A DNA stretch of 64,000 bases from Streptomyces wuyuanensis (lineage in GTDB: Bacteria > Actinomycetota > Actinomycetes > Streptomycetales > Streptomycetaceae). The stretch is from NCBI RefSeq assembly GCF_900103455.1, contig NZ_FNHI01000001.1, positions 1 to 64,000 on the forward strand. Reading direction: 5' to 3'. Position 1 is the stretch's first letter. Each line of letters opens with the position of its first letter. The position numbers were made by a program, and so were the translations under genes. Under the pieces are notes generated by a model that was not told the origin of the DNA, did no database searches, and saw only the letters and a list, made by a program, of their open reading frames with translations. This document shows positions 31,105-38,784 of the stretch, piece after piece.

Positions 31105-31698
31105 GTGTCCGACCCGAGCACGCGGCGCACCGCGGATCGGCCGGGCGGCAGCTCCGCATCGTCGAGGGCCGATGAGGAGCTGCCGCCCCAGGATCCGGCA
31201 GAGAGAGCGCGGGCGATCTGCCTGCGCCTGCTCACCGGCACCCCGCGGACCCGAAAGCAACTCGCCGAAGCGCTCCACAAGCGCGAGATCCCGGACGAGG
31301 TCGCCGAGGAGGTGCTGTCCCGCTTCGAGGACGTCGGCCTCATCGACGACGCGGCGTTCGCGGGAGCCTGGGTGGAGTCACGGCACCACGGCCGCGGACT
31401 GGCACGCCGGGCCCTCGCCCGAGAGCTGCGCACGAAGGGCGTCGACTCGGCGCTGATCGACGAGGCGGTCGCCCGGCTCGACTCCGACCAGGAGGAGCAG
31501 ACGGCACGCGAGTTGGTCGCCAGGAAACTCCGCTCGACCCGGGGCCTCGACCGGGACCGCCGTCTCCGGCGTCTTGCGGGCATGCTCGCGCGCAAGGGAT
31601 ATCCGGAGGGCATGGCCCTACGGGTGGTCCGCCGGGCCCTGGAGGAGGAAGGCGAGGGCACCGAGGGCCTGGACGGCCTTGAGGACGGCCTGTCCTAG
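31105..31698 (+). CDS. recX: RecA regulator RecX
   Basis: This 197-residue RecX would bind RecA filaments and limit their activity. After a 30-residue disordered head, three three-helix repeats are seen: ERARAICLRLLTGTPRTRKQ with VLSRFEDVGLIDDAAFAGAW, a middle repeat with RGLARRALARELRTKG, and a third with RRLRRLAGMLARKGYPEG. The tail is acidic. The GTG start lies 8 bases after the recA stop. In Streptomyces, recX is co-transcribed with recA and counters RecA toxicity. Confidence 0.93.
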   Translation: MSDPSTRRTADRPGGSSASSRADEELPPQDPAERARAICLRLLTGTPRTRKQLAEALHKREIPDEVAEEVLSRFEDVGLIDDAAFAGAWVESRHHGRGLARRALARELRTKGVDSALIDEAVARLDSDQEEQTARELVARKLRSTRGLDRDRRLRRLAGMLARKGYPEGMALRVVRRALEEEGEGTEGLDGLEDGLS

Positions 31699-31728
31699 GC
31701 CGTCGGGCAGGTACAAGCCGGGCAAGGA

Positions 31729-31753
31729 CAGTTCAGTGCGGGGCACTGAACTG
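31729..31753. terminator. 11-bp perfect palindrome after recX
   Basis: CAGTTCAGTGC (31729-31739) and GCACTGAACTG (31743-31753) form a perfect stem with a GGG loop. CCGGGC/GCCCGG outer bases can extend it across a 5-base bulge. No T-run follows. It starts 31 bases after recX and is the best candidate for the recAX terminator. Its unusually low GC for this genome also fits a protein-binding site. Confidence 0.6.
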
Positions 31754-32169
31754 CCCGGCCACGGGCCGGCGACAGGTGTGGGCTGAAGTGCGCCGAGCGC
31801 CGGGAGCCGTCCGAGCCCCGTTTCGTCCATGACTTACAGCCTGTTGCGGCACAGGGCCCACTCCGTGCCACCTGGAACCGTCCGGGTGTTCGGCAGGGCG
31901 GCCGCCGTGCTGTCGGCGCCGGCAGCAAGAGGCCGACGGCCACCACGACCACAGGAGCGGACCGGTGTCCCCGGAGGGGAAGGGGCGAGGGAGACCACGT
32001 CCCGGGACGCCGGTCCGCTTCAGTGCCGTCCGCGGCGGTGGCGCCGTGACAACCGACCGCAGCGCGCACGGGCATGTCGTCCGCATCGGGATGTCTTTTC
32101 GCCCCGGCCCCACGGGCTGCCAGGCGTACCCTCGCGCGCACATCGGCAGTGCCCGGCAGCCCGCGCCGC
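31754..32169. other. Unassigned region between recX and the rhodanese gene
   Basis: Together with the palindrome to its left this is a 471-base gap between convergent genes. Short ORFs exist on both strands, but none has a convincing ribosome site plus codon pattern. One leftward frame (ending near 31840) reads a Gly/Pro-rich peptide and another has a short hydrophobic run near 31940. The base composition is as GC-rich as coding DNA, so a decayed gene is possible. No tRNA, repeat array or mobile element is seen. Confidence 0.4.
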
Positions 32170-32574
32170 CTAGTCCGCCGCGCCCGCTGCCCGGACCGGC
32201 AGTCCCTGCGACCGCCAGGCCTGGAAGCCGCCGACCAGATCGGTCGCGCGGTGCAGCCCGAGCTGCCGGAGCGAGGCCGCCGCGAGCGACGAGGCGTACC
32301 CCTCATTGCAGACGATCACGATCCGCAGGTCATGACTGGTGGCCTGCGGCGCGCGATGGCTGCCCAGTGGGTCCAGCCGCCACTCCAGCTCATTGCGTTC
32401 GACGACGAGCGCACCCGGGATCAGCCCGTCCCGGTCGCGCAGCGCCGCGTAGCGGATGTCGACCAGCAGCGCACCGTCCCCGGCCGCGTCGTAAGCCTCT
32501 CGCGGTTCCACCCGGTCCAGCCCCTCCCGGACCCGCTCGAGCAGTTCGTCGATCCCCACGGGTCGTTCACTCAC
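32170..32574 (-). CDS. Rhodanese-like domain protein
   Basis: This 134-residue single rhodanese domain has a substrate-loop cysteine in VIVCNEGYASSLAA (about residue 92) and the sheet motif LLVDIRYAALRDRDGLIPGAL. Rhodaneses transfer sulfane sulfur, so it probably handles sulfur released during cysteine breakdown. The GTG start overlaps the stop of the cysteine dioxygenase gene by 4 bases (GTGA), meaning tight translational coupling. The pair is a cysteine-catabolic unit led by a Cys-rich leader peptide. Confidence 0.88.
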   Translation of the reverse strand: MSERPVGIDELLERVREGLDRVEPREAYDAAGDGALLVDIRYAALRDRDGLIPGALVVERNELEWRLDPLGSHRAPQATSHDLRIVIVCNEGYASSLAAASLRQLGLHRATDLVGGFQAWRSQGLPVRAAGAAD

Positions 32575-33098
32575 TGCCAGTCCTCCGGACGTTCGACCTG
32601 CTCGAGACGGAGCACCGCGCCGGTCCTGCTGAACCGCCGGAGCAGCGGCAGCGGCGGATGGTAGGCGTGGACCGAGATCGCATGCTCGGTCGTGGACTCG
32701 TTGAGCACCTCGTGGACGTGGTGCCTGCCGAACGCCCGCCCCTGGCCCGGGCCGATCCGCCGTTCGCGGTCCACGTCCTCCGCCAGCTCCAGGGTCTTCC
32801 AGCCGCTCGCGGGGAGCCGGACCGCGAGGGAGTTCTCCTTCAACTCGCCCGAGGCGGTGGCGAAGGCGCCGACCGATTCCGCGTGGTCGTGCCAGCCGGT
32901 GCCGGTGCCGGGGGGCCAGGCGATCAGCCATGCCTCACTGCCGCCGGGCCCTTCCAGCCGCACCCAGGTGCGGCCCTCGGGATCCAGGGGCAGCGAGGCG
33001 ATCAGTTCGGTGTCGGCGGCGGCGCGCCGCACGAAGTCGAGGAGTTCGGCCGCGGTGGGTGCGGCCGCTTTCGTGTGTAGAGGGACAGACTGGGTCAC
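32571..33098 (-). CDS. cdo: Cysteine dioxygenase (type I)
   Basis: This 175-residue cupin of the cysteine dioxygenase family oxidises L-cysteine to cysteine sulfinate with Fe(II) and O2. The metal-binding histidines lie in GWHDHAESVGAF (first cupin motif) and FGRHHVHEVLN (second). No signal peptide is present. The GTG at 33098 was chosen because AGGAC lies 7 bases upstream and the homologous N-terminus begins here; further upstream in-frame sequence has no ribosome site and runs across the leader hairpin. It is followed by a coupled rhodanese. Regulation by the upstream leader peptide and stem-loop is inferred. Confidence 0.88.
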   Translation of the reverse strand: MTQSVPLHTKAAAPTAAELLDFVRRAAADTELIASLPLDPEGRTWVRLEGPGGSEAWLIAWPPGTGTGWHDHAESVGAFATASGELKENSLAVRLPASGWKTLELAEDVDRERRIGPGQGRAFGRHHVHEVLNESTTEHAISVHAYHPPLPLLRRFSRTGAVLRLEQVERPEDWQ

Positions 33099-33128
33099 GG
33101 GAACCGTCCTGGAACTCGCTGAGATGCC

Positions 33129-33180
33129 CACGGCCAGGGGTTCGCCCGCGCCGGGACCCCCGGGCGCGAACGCGGCCGTG
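33129..33180 (-). promoter_or_regulatory. Stem-loop between leader peptide and cysteine dioxygenase
   Basis: CACGGCC (33129-33135) pairs with GGCCGTG (33174-33180). Inside it GTTCGCCCG and CGGGCGCGAAC pair with one bulge. The result is a strong 52-base hairpin in the leader RNA, ending about 20 bases before the ribosome site of the dioxygenase gene. The 27 bases just before it in the transcript (33181-33207) are almost pure pyrimidine with few G, like a Rho-loading stretch. No T-run follows, so classic intrinsic termination is unlikely. Confidence 0.6.
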
Positions 33181-33207
33181 AAAGCGGAAGAGAAGAAAAG
33201 TGCGAAG

Positions 33208-33294
33208 TCAGCAGGACGGTCGACACACGCAGCCCGCATAGCGGAGCAGGTCCATGTGGACCCTCCGCCACAGGCGCACATCGGTGTCGGTCAC
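33208..33294 (-). CDS. Leaderless Cys-ended regulatory leader peptide
   Basis: This 28-residue ORF starts GTG at 33294 (alternative GTG at 33279, 23 residues) and ends ...YAGCVCRPSC, with three Cys codons among the last seven. The motif RLWRRVHMDLLRY resembles the short putative leader peptides annotated before sulfur genes in Streptomyces. The promoter at 33302-33330 places transcription within a base or two of the GTG, so it is probably leaderless. In mycobacteria, leaderless polycysteine ORFs are reported as cysteine-responsive attenuators. By analogy, ribosome stalling at the Cys codons would control the downstream dioxygenase. No ribosome site is seen. Confidence 0.75.
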   Translation of the reverse strand: MTDTDVRLWRRVHMDLLRYAGCVCRPSC

Positions 33295-33301
33295 GTTCCG
33301 G

Positions 33302-33330
33302 AGTACACCATGCGCGCCCGCACCGGTCAA
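33302..33330 (-). promoter_or_regulatory. Promoter of the leader-cdo-rhodanese operon
   Basis: Read leftward, TTGACC (33330-33325) and TGTACT (33307-33302) are spaced by exactly 17 bases, a good vegetative (HrdB-type) promoter. The predicted start is near 33295, next to the GTG of the leader peptide at 33294. Confidence 0.7.
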
Positions 33331-33356
33331 TCGATGTCCGCGGTGCGGGCGGACGG

Positions 33357-34961
33357 TCAGTCGGACCGGGCGGTGGCGTGCTCGGAGCGGGCCTCCGAGG
33401 CCCCGGGCGCACCCCCGCGCACCGCGTCGGCCGCCGCGTGCAGCTCGGCCGGGCGCACGCCCCCGAAGGCTGCCACGAGGTGACCGTCCGGCCTGACCAG
33501 CAGCACCGTGTGCGCCGATGCGCCCGGATAGGACTCGGCGACGAGCAGCTCCGCCCGGGTGGGCAGCTCCGACACCGTCGAGGCGAGCCGCGGCATGACG
33601 CCGGCCGTCACCCAGTGGCGCCGGTCCCACACACCCGTGCCGGGAGCGATCAGCACCACGAGCAGCCGGGCCCTGCCGAGCCGGTCCCGCAGCCGCGCGG
33701 TCGTGCCGTCGGGAGTCGTGACGGCGACGTCCGCCACCGGTGCGCCGACCGGGGTACCCACGGCGGTGTGCGACTCGGCGTGCCGGGGCGCGAGGGGGGA
33801 GTGCGGATAGGCGGGGGGCGCACCGAGTGCGCCGAGTCCCAGATGCCCGTCCGTCAGCAGGGTGTCGTGCCCACGGGCGGCACCCGGCAGATATGTCCGC
33901 AGGCCCCCGCTGCCGCGCAGTATCGGCAGGGACTGGTCCGCGGCCCGCAGTCGTGCCGCCACCGCCGTGCGCCGTTCCGCCTGGTAGCTGTCGAGCAGGG
34001 TGTCGGAGGCGCCGTGGTGCCAGGCCTGGGCCAGCTTCCACGCGAGGTTGTCGGCGTCGCGCACGCCCTCGTCCACGCCCTGGGTGCCGACCGCGCCGAG
34101 GAGATGGGCCGCGTCCCCGGCGAGGAAGGCACGGTCCACCCGCCAGCGCCGGGCCAGCCGGTGGTGCAGGGTGTGGACCCCGGTGTCGAGGAGGTCGTAC
34201 TGCGGGGGCCCGTCGCACCAGCCGGCCAGCGTGTCCCGGACCCGTGACACCAACGCGTCGGGCGTCACCAGTTCGCCGCGTGCGGGCAGCAGCCAGTCCA
34301 GCCGCCAGACGCCGTCGGGCAGCGGCCGCGCGGTCACCTCGTCGCCGACCGCGCGCCACGGCGGCAGCCGGTGCAGTACGCCCTCGCCCGGCCAGGGGAG
34401 TTCGGTGCGCAGGGCCGCGACGGCGTGGCGTTCCACGGCGGTCCGGCCGGGGAAGCGGATCCCGAGGAGCTTTCTGACCGTCGACCGGGCCCCGTCGCAG
34501 CCGACCAGGAAACTCCCGCGCCACCAGGTCGCCTCGGGGCCGCGCGTGTGTGCGGTGACGCCGCTTCCGTCCTGTTCCAGGGCGTCGAGCCGGCTGTGCC
34601 CGGCGACCCGCACCAGACCGGTGGCGTCCACGGCGTCCCGCAGACCCCGCAACAGCGCGTGCTGCGGGATGTGCACGGGGGCGGGCAGATCCTCCCCGTG
34701 GAACGCCACCCGGCGCAGTTCCTGCTTGCGCCGCAGCGAACGCCAGCCGGCCCAGCGGGCCCCTTCGTCACGGATCGTGGCACAGCCCAGCCGTTCGGCG
34801 AGGGCGGCGGTGTCGGCGCGCAGGACGACCGTGCGCGCGGGGCGCGGTTCGTCCTTGTCCTCGCCCTCGTCGAGGACGACGGAGGGAACGCCGTGCGCGG
34901 CGAGAGCCAGTGAGAGCACGAGCCCGACCGGACCCGCCCCCACGACGATCACCGGGTCCAC
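33357..34961 (-). CDS. FAD-dependent aromatic monooxygenase-like protein
   Basis: This 534-residue flavoprotein of the PHBH/UbiH-like FAD_binding_3 family has the dinucleotide motif GAGPVGLVLSLALAAHG at the N-terminus. DG in VGCDGARSTVRKLLG and GD in FLAGDAAHLLGAVGTQG are also present. The last ~150 residues look like the thioredoxin-fold C-terminal domain found in phenol-hydroxylase-type and tailoring hydroxylases (RLRDRLGRARLLVVLIAPGT start). Substrate unknown; relatives hydroxylate phenols or antibiotics. No biosynthetic genes adjoin it. The GTG at 34961 follows CAGGAG; the upstream in-frame region lacks features. Confidence 0.83.
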   Translation of the reverse strand: MDPVIVVGAGPVGLVLSLALAAHGVPSVVLDEGEDKDEPRPARTVVLRADTAALAERLGCATIRDEGARWAGWRSLRRKQELRRVAFHGEDLPAPVHIPQHALLRGLRDAVDATGLVRVAGHSRLDALEQDGSGVTAHTRGPEATWWRGSFLVGCDGARSTVRKLLGIRFPGRTAVERHAVAALRTELPWPGEGVLHRLPPWRAVGDEVTARPLPDGVWRLDWLLPARGELVTPDALVSRVRDTLAGWCDGPPQYDLLDTGVHTLHHRLARRWRVDRAFLAGDAAHLLGAVGTQGVDEGVRDADNLAWKLAQAWHHGASDTLLDSYQAERRTAVAARLRAADQSLPILRGSGGLRTYLPGAARGHDTLLTDGHLGLGALGAPPAYPHSPLAPRHAESHTAVGTPVGAPVADVAVTTPDGTTARLRDRLGRARLLVVLIAPGTGVWDRRHWVTAGVMPRLASTVSELPTRAELLVAESYPGASAHTVLLVRPDGHLVAAFGGVRPAELHAAADAVRGGAPGASEARSEHATARSD

Positions 34962-35075
34962 GGCGCTGCTCCTGAGACCTGCCGGGACGGAGGGAACAGG
35001 GGGAATGGGCTGGTTGGCACCCGGTGCGCGATCACAGAACGTATGCAACCCACTGCCGGTGCCCCCGTCAAGCGA

Positions 35076-35111
35076 CGAAGGGCGGCCGCGCTCTCGCGCC
35101 GCCGCCCTTCG
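35076..35111 (-). terminator. gluABCD terminator
   Basis: CGAAGGGCGGC (35076-35086) pairs with GCCGCCCTTCG (35101-35111), and the interior CGCG-CTCT-CGCG adds a second short stem. It lies 45 bases past the gluD stop. It is a strong hairpin without a long U-run, typical for Streptomyces. Confidence 0.78.
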
Positions 35112-35155
35112 GTCGAATCAGGCCCGTCGTGGGGTCAGCCCACGCTTCCGGCGCC

Positions 35156-36067
35156 CTACTTGATGTCGCCCTGCGTGGAGATGTCCCCGCCGGGGCCCAC
35201 CGTCTCCAGTCCGCCGCCGGGACCGGCGTGGACGACGGCGCCCGTGCTCTTCTTGCCGCGTCGCAGCTTGCGCTCCAGCCACCCCGCCGCGGAGGTGAGG
35301 GCGAAGTTCAGGGCGACGAAGATGACGGCGACGAGCGTGAAGCTGGCGATGGTGTTGGCGCCGTAGTTGGCGCTCATCGGCCGGACGGAGGAGAGCAGTT
35401 CGTTGAAGGAGAGCATCGCGCCGCCGAGGGCGGTGTCCTTCACGATGACGACCATCTGGCTCACGATTGCCGGCAGCATGGCCGTCACCGACTGCGGCAG
35501 CAGCACGTGCCGCATCGTCTGTCCCTTGCGCATGCCGATCGCCTTGGCGGCGTCCGTCTGGCCTCGCGGCAGGGACTGGATGCCGGCCCGGACGATCTCC
35601 GCCAGGACCGAGGCGTTGTACAGCACCAGACCGGTGACCACCGCGTACAGCGGACGCACATCGCTGCTGATGTCGGTGAAGTCGGCGTAGGCCGCGTTGG
35701 CGAACAGCATCAGGATCAGCACCGGGATGGCGCGGAAGAACTCCACCACCGTGCCCGCCGCGCCGCGCACCCACGAGTGGTCCGACAGCCGGGCGATACC
35801 GAAGACAGCACCGAGCGGCAGCGCGATGACCAGCGCGAGGGTCGCGGCGATCAGCGTGTTCTGCAGCCCGGGCCAGATGTACGTGGCGTACGGCTGGGAA
35901 CTCGTGAAGAACGGCTCCCACTTGGCCCAGTCGAGCTGGCCCTTGGAGCTCAGACCGTCGTACACCCACCACCCGACCAGCGCGAGCACCGCCGTGAACA
36001 GGACGGTGTAGCCGACGTTGCGCCACTTGGCACGGCTGCCCGGCGCGTCGTAGAGAACGGAAGTCAT
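35156..36067 (-). CDS. gluD: Glutamate ABC transporter permease GluD
   Basis: This 303-residue permease of the polar amino-acid family has a first membrane helix near 22-40, a ~30-residue external loop, and the core with five more helices. The ATPase-contacting EAA-like loop is seen as GQTDAAKAIGMRKGQTMRHV (about 175-195). The C-terminal 40 residues are Gly/Lys-rich. The start overlaps the gluC stop (ATGA). It ends the operon gluABCD, which imports glutamate in Streptomyces and Corynebacterium. Confidence 0.92.
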   Translation of the reverse strand: MTSVLYDAPGSRAKWRNVGYTVLFTAVLALVGWWVYDGLSSKGQLDWAKWEPFFTSSQPYATYIWPGLQNTLIAATLALVIALPLGAVFGIARLSDHSWVRGAAGTVVEFFRAIPVLILMLFANAAYADFTDISSDVRPLYAVVTGLVLYNASVLAEIVRAGIQSLPRGQTDAAKAIGMRKGQTMRHVLLPQSVTAMLPAIVSQMVVIVKDTALGGAMLSFNELLSSVRPMSANYGANTIASFTLVAVIFVALNFALTSAAGWLERKLRRGKKSTGAVVHAGPGGGLETVGPGGDISTQGDIK

Positions 36068-36729
36068 CGCTTCACCGCCACCTTCTTGCTCACCCAGCCG
36101 AGCACCAGTCCGGTCGGCAGCGTCAGGCAGATGAAGCCGAACGCGAAGATGGCGACGATCGGGAGCAGGGCGGCGTACGTCTCGATCCAGGACTTCATGA
36201 GGAGCGAGGCCTCCGCGACACCGATCACCGAGGCGACGGTGGTGTTCTTGGTCAGTGCGATCAGCACGTTCGCCAGCGGGTTGACGACCGACCGGAAGGC
36301 CTGGGGGAGGACGATGAGGGTCAGCACCTGGGTGAAGCTCAGCCCCAGGGCCCGCGCCGCCTCCGCCTGTCCCACGGGCACGGTGTTGATACCGGACCGC
36401 AGCGCCTCGCACACGAAGGCCGCGGTGTAGGCGATGAGGCCGAGCACCGCCAGCCGGAAGTTGATCACCGTGAAGTTGTCGCCGGCCAGGGTGACGCCCA
36501 GCGTCTGGAAGAGACCCAGCGACGTGAAGAGGATGACGACGGTGAGCGGGATGTTACGCACGACGTTCACGTACGCGGTGCCGACGGCCCGCATCAGCGG
36601 CACCGGGCTGACCCGCATGCCGGCCAGCAGCGTTCCCCATATGAGGGAGCCGATGGCCGAGTAGACGGTGAGCTTCACCGTCACCCAGAAGGCGCCCAGC
36701 AGGGCGTCCATATCAAGAAAGTCGAACAC
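36064..36729 (-). CDS. gluC: Glutamate ABC transporter permease GluC
   Basis: This 221-residue permease pairs with GluD. Five to six membrane helices flank the EAA-like loop VGQAEAARALGLSFTQVL (about 120-138), followed by LPQAFRSVVNPLANVLIAL. The GTG start at 36729 follows CGGGAG. A 13-bp hairpin lies just upstream, between gluB and gluC. It overlaps gluD by 4 bases. Confidence 0.92.
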   Translation of the reverse strand: MFDFLDMDALLGAFWVTVKLTVYSAIGSLIWGTLLAGMRVSPVPLMRAVGTAYVNVVRNIPLTVVILFTSLGLFQTLGVTLAGDNFTVINFRLAVLGLIAYTAAFVCEALRSGINTVPVGQAEAARALGLSFTQVLTLIVLPQAFRSVVNPLANVLIALTKNTTVASVIGVAEASLLMKSWIETYAALLPIVAIFAFGFICLTLPTGLVLGWVSKKVAVKR

Positions 36730-36768
36730 GATCTCCCGCGCTTCCGCGTCTGCGAGTGGGAAGGACTC

Positions 36769-36799
36769 GGCGCGCCGCCGCCGTCAGCGGCGGCGCGCC
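36769..36799 (-). promoter_or_regulatory. Intercistronic hairpin between gluB and gluC
   Basis: GGCGCGCCGCCGC (36769-36781) pairs perfectly with GCGGCGGCGCGCC (36787-36799) around a CGTCA loop. It starts 15 bases after the gluB stop and about 40 before gluC. It is probably an mRNA 3'-end stabiliser or partial terminator that keeps binding-protein output above permease output. No T-run. Confidence 0.72.
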
Positions 36800-36813
36800 C
36801 GGTCGGCCAGGGG

Positions 36814-37665
36814 TTACTTGACGATGTTGCCGATCTTCGGGGCGGGCTCGTTCTTGTAGCCGGCCGGGCCGAAGTGGGCCTCCACGGCCTTGTCCCAGGA
36901 CTTGTCCTGGACCATCTTCTCGAGCGCCTTGTTGATCTTGTCCTTGAGCTCGGTGTCGCCCTTCTTCAGGCCGATGCCGTAGTTCTCGTTGCTCATCTTG
37001 AAGCCTGCGAGCTTGAACTTGCCCTTGAAGGCCTCCTGCGCGGCGTAGCCGGCGAGGATGGAGTCGTCGGTGGTGAGCGCGTCGATGACCTTGTTCTCCA
37101 GGCCGGTCAGGCACTCGGAGTAGCCGCCGTACTCCTGGAGCTGCGCCTTCGGGGCGAGCTTGTCCTTGACGTTCTGCGCCGAGGTCGAACCGGTGACCGA
37201 GCAGAGCTTCTTGTTGTTCAGGTCGGCCGGGGACTTGATGGAGTCGTCGTCGGCGCGGACGAGGATGTCCTGGTGGGCCAGCAGGTACGGACCGGCGAAG
37301 TCCACCTTGGCCAGGCGCTTGTCGTTGATCGAGTACGAGGCGACGATGAACTTGACGTCGCCGCGCTCGATCGCGGTCTCACGGTCGGCGCTCTTGGTCT
37401 CCTTGAAGACGATGTCGCCCTCTTCGTAACCCAGCTCCTTGGCCACGTACTTGGCCACGTCCACGTCGAAGCCCACGAACTTGCCGTCCGGGGTCTTCAG
37501 GCCGATGCCCGGCTGGTCGATCTTGATACCGATCGTGATCTTGTCGCCGCCGCCAGCGGAACCGCCGCCGGCCGCGTCGTCCTTCTTGCCGGAGCCACAG
37601 GCGGTGACGGTCAGAGCGAGCGCGACTGCGGCGGCCGCGGCGGCGGAGGCCTTACGGAGCTTCAT
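36814..37665 (-). CDS. gluB: Glutamate-binding lipoprotein GluB
   Basis: This 283-residue solute-binding protein is exported as a lipoprotein: MKLRKASAA, hydrophobic core, then lipobox LTVTACGSG with Cys at about 23. The mature part has the bacterial periplasmic type-3 fold (KITIGIKIDQPGIG, FVGFDVDVAKYVAKELGY, Arg in SADRETAIERGDVKFIV, ADLNNKKLCSVTGSTSAQ). It feeds the GluCD permease. A Gly/Ser/Asp linker follows the lipid anchor. It is separated from gluA by 80 bases containing two TGCCCGGG repeats. Confidence 0.94.
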   Translation of the reverse strand: MKLRKASAAAAAAVALALTVTACGSGKKDDAAGGGSAGGGDKITIGIKIDQPGIGLKTPDGKFVGFDVDVAKYVAKELGYEEGDIVFKETKSADRETAIERGDVKFIVASYSINDKRLAKVDFAGPYLLAHQDILVRADDDSIKSPADLNNKKLCSVTGSTSAQNVKDKLAPKAQLQEYGGYSECLTGLENKVIDALTTDDSILAGYAAQEAFKGKFKLAGFKMSNENYGIGLKKGDTELKDKINKALEKMVQDKSWDKAVEAHFGPAGYKNEPAPKIGNIVK

Positions 37666-37745
37666 GTGAACTTCCCTTGGTTAGACGTGATGTGTGCGAT
37701 CAGCAGAACCTGCCCGGGGCCAACGATGCCCGGGAACGGACGGGT

Positions 37746-38531
37746 TCAGTGGTGCAGGATCTTCGAAAGGAAGTCCTTGGCCCGGTCGCTGCGCGGGTTG
37801 CTGAAGAACTCCTCCGGCGTGGCCTCTTCGACGATCTTGCCGTCGGCCATGAAGACGACGCGGTTGGCGGCGCTGCGCGCGAAGCCCATCTCGTGGGTGA
37901 CGACGACCATCGTCATGCCGTCCCGCGCCAGCTGCTGCATGACCTCGAGGACCTCGTTGATCATCTCGGGGTCGAGCGCGGACGTGGGCTCGTCGAACAG
38001 CATGACCTTGGGGTTCATCGCCAGGGCCCGGGCGATCGCGACGCGCTGCTGCTGGCCGCCGGAGAGCTGCGCCGGGTACTTGTCGGCCTGCGAGCCGACG
38101 CCCACCCGGTCGAGCAGGCTGCGCGCCTTCTCCTCGGCGGCCTTCTTGTCCGTCCTGCGGACCTTCAGCTGGCCCAGCATGACGTTCTCCAGCACGGTCT
38201 TGTGTGCGAAGAGGTTGAACGACTGGAAGACCATGCCGACGTCGGCGCGCAGCCGGGCCAGCTCCCTGCCCTCCTCGGGCAGCGGCTTTCCGTCGATCGC
38301 GATCGAACCGGAGTCGATCGTCTCCAGCCGGTTGATCGTGCGGCACAGCGTGGACTTGCCGGACCCGGAGGGCCCGATGACGACAACGACCTCGCCGCGC
38401 GCGATCGTCAGGTCGATGTCCTGGAGTACATGCAGCGCGCCGAAGTGCTTGTTGACGTTGCTCAGTACGACCAGGTCCGTCGTGGCCGGCACGGCGTCCT
38501 CGGCGCCCTTGGTCACTGATACTCCGCTCAT
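37746..38531 (-). CDS. gluA: Glutamate ABC transporter ATPase GluA
   Basis: This 261-residue ABC ATPase of the polar amino-acid uptake family has Walker [10 protein letters not shown] (about 53-61), Q-loop FQSFNLF, signature LSGGQQQR (about 155), Walker [10 protein letters not shown] and H-switch VTHEMG. It is the first gene of gluABCD. The 253-base gap to the divergent gluR gene holds an 8-bp inverted repeat that may bind the regulator. Confidence 0.95.
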   Translation of the reverse strand: MSGVSVTKGAEDAVPATTDLVVLSNVNKHFGALHVLQDIDLTIARGEVVVVIGPSGSGKSTLCRTINRLETIDSGSIAIDGKPLPEEGRELARLRADVGMVFQSFNLFAHKTVLENVMLGQLKVRRTDKKAAEEKARSLLDRVGVGSQADKYPAQLSGGQQQRVAIARALAMNPKVMLFDEPTSALDPEMINEVLEVMQQLARDGMTMVVVTHEMGFARSAANRVVFMADGKIVEEATPEEFFSNPRSDRAKDFLSKILHH

Positions 38532-38568
38532 CGGCTTCTTGCTCCGTCCTCCTCGGTTGGGAGGACCT

Positions 38569-38596
38569 TAATGACGCACTGCGACCACCGTCATTA
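38569..38596. promoter_or_regulatory. Inverted repeat upstream of gluA (candidate GluR operator)
   Basis: TAATGACG (38569-38576) and CGTCATTA (38589-38596) are perfect inverted copies. They are 12 bases apart, 20 bases centre to centre, or two helix turns. The site lies 38 bases before the gluA start and is the most A/T-rich symmetrical element of the intergenic region. In S. coelicolor the adjacent GluR-GluK system controls gluABCD, so this is a candidate binding site. Assignment is by position only. Confidence 0.5.
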
Positions 38597-38712
38597 CATC
38601 TGAGCGGAAATTGAGCATAACGATCCGGCCGCAACCGGACACACTGGGTGAACGGGGCGGCCGTCGCAGTACCGGGTGGGTAACGAAAAACCCCAGGTCG
38701 CGGGTAACCCCC

Positions 38713-38741
38713 TTGACGCATGGTGTGCCTATCGGTCTTTA
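38713..38741 (+). promoter_or_regulatory. Possible gluR promoter
   Basis: TTGACG (38713-38718) is a good -35. A weak -10 (CTTTAT or TTTATG, about 38737-38743) lies 18-19 bases on. The distance to the gluR start is about 40 bases. Only the -35 half is convincing. Confidence 0.4.
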
Positions 38742-38784
38742 TGCCCTGGTAACAACGCGAGAGCCACGCCCGGGAGGGGGTCAC

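Noticed and set aside
31829..32173. ORFs on both strands in the recX-rhodanese gap
   Set aside because: Arg/Pro/Ala-rich translations, no ribosome site and no recognisable domain.
33208..34524. Leftward 438-codon frame ending in the leader peptide sequence
   Set aside because: Most of it is a shadow of the FAD monooxygenase read in another frame; only the last 28 codons fit the promoter and leader-peptide pattern.
37711..37734. Two TGCCCGGG copies between gluA and gluB as an operator
   Set aside because: Such GC palindromes occur by chance in this genome and no regulator or promoter is indicated inside the operon.
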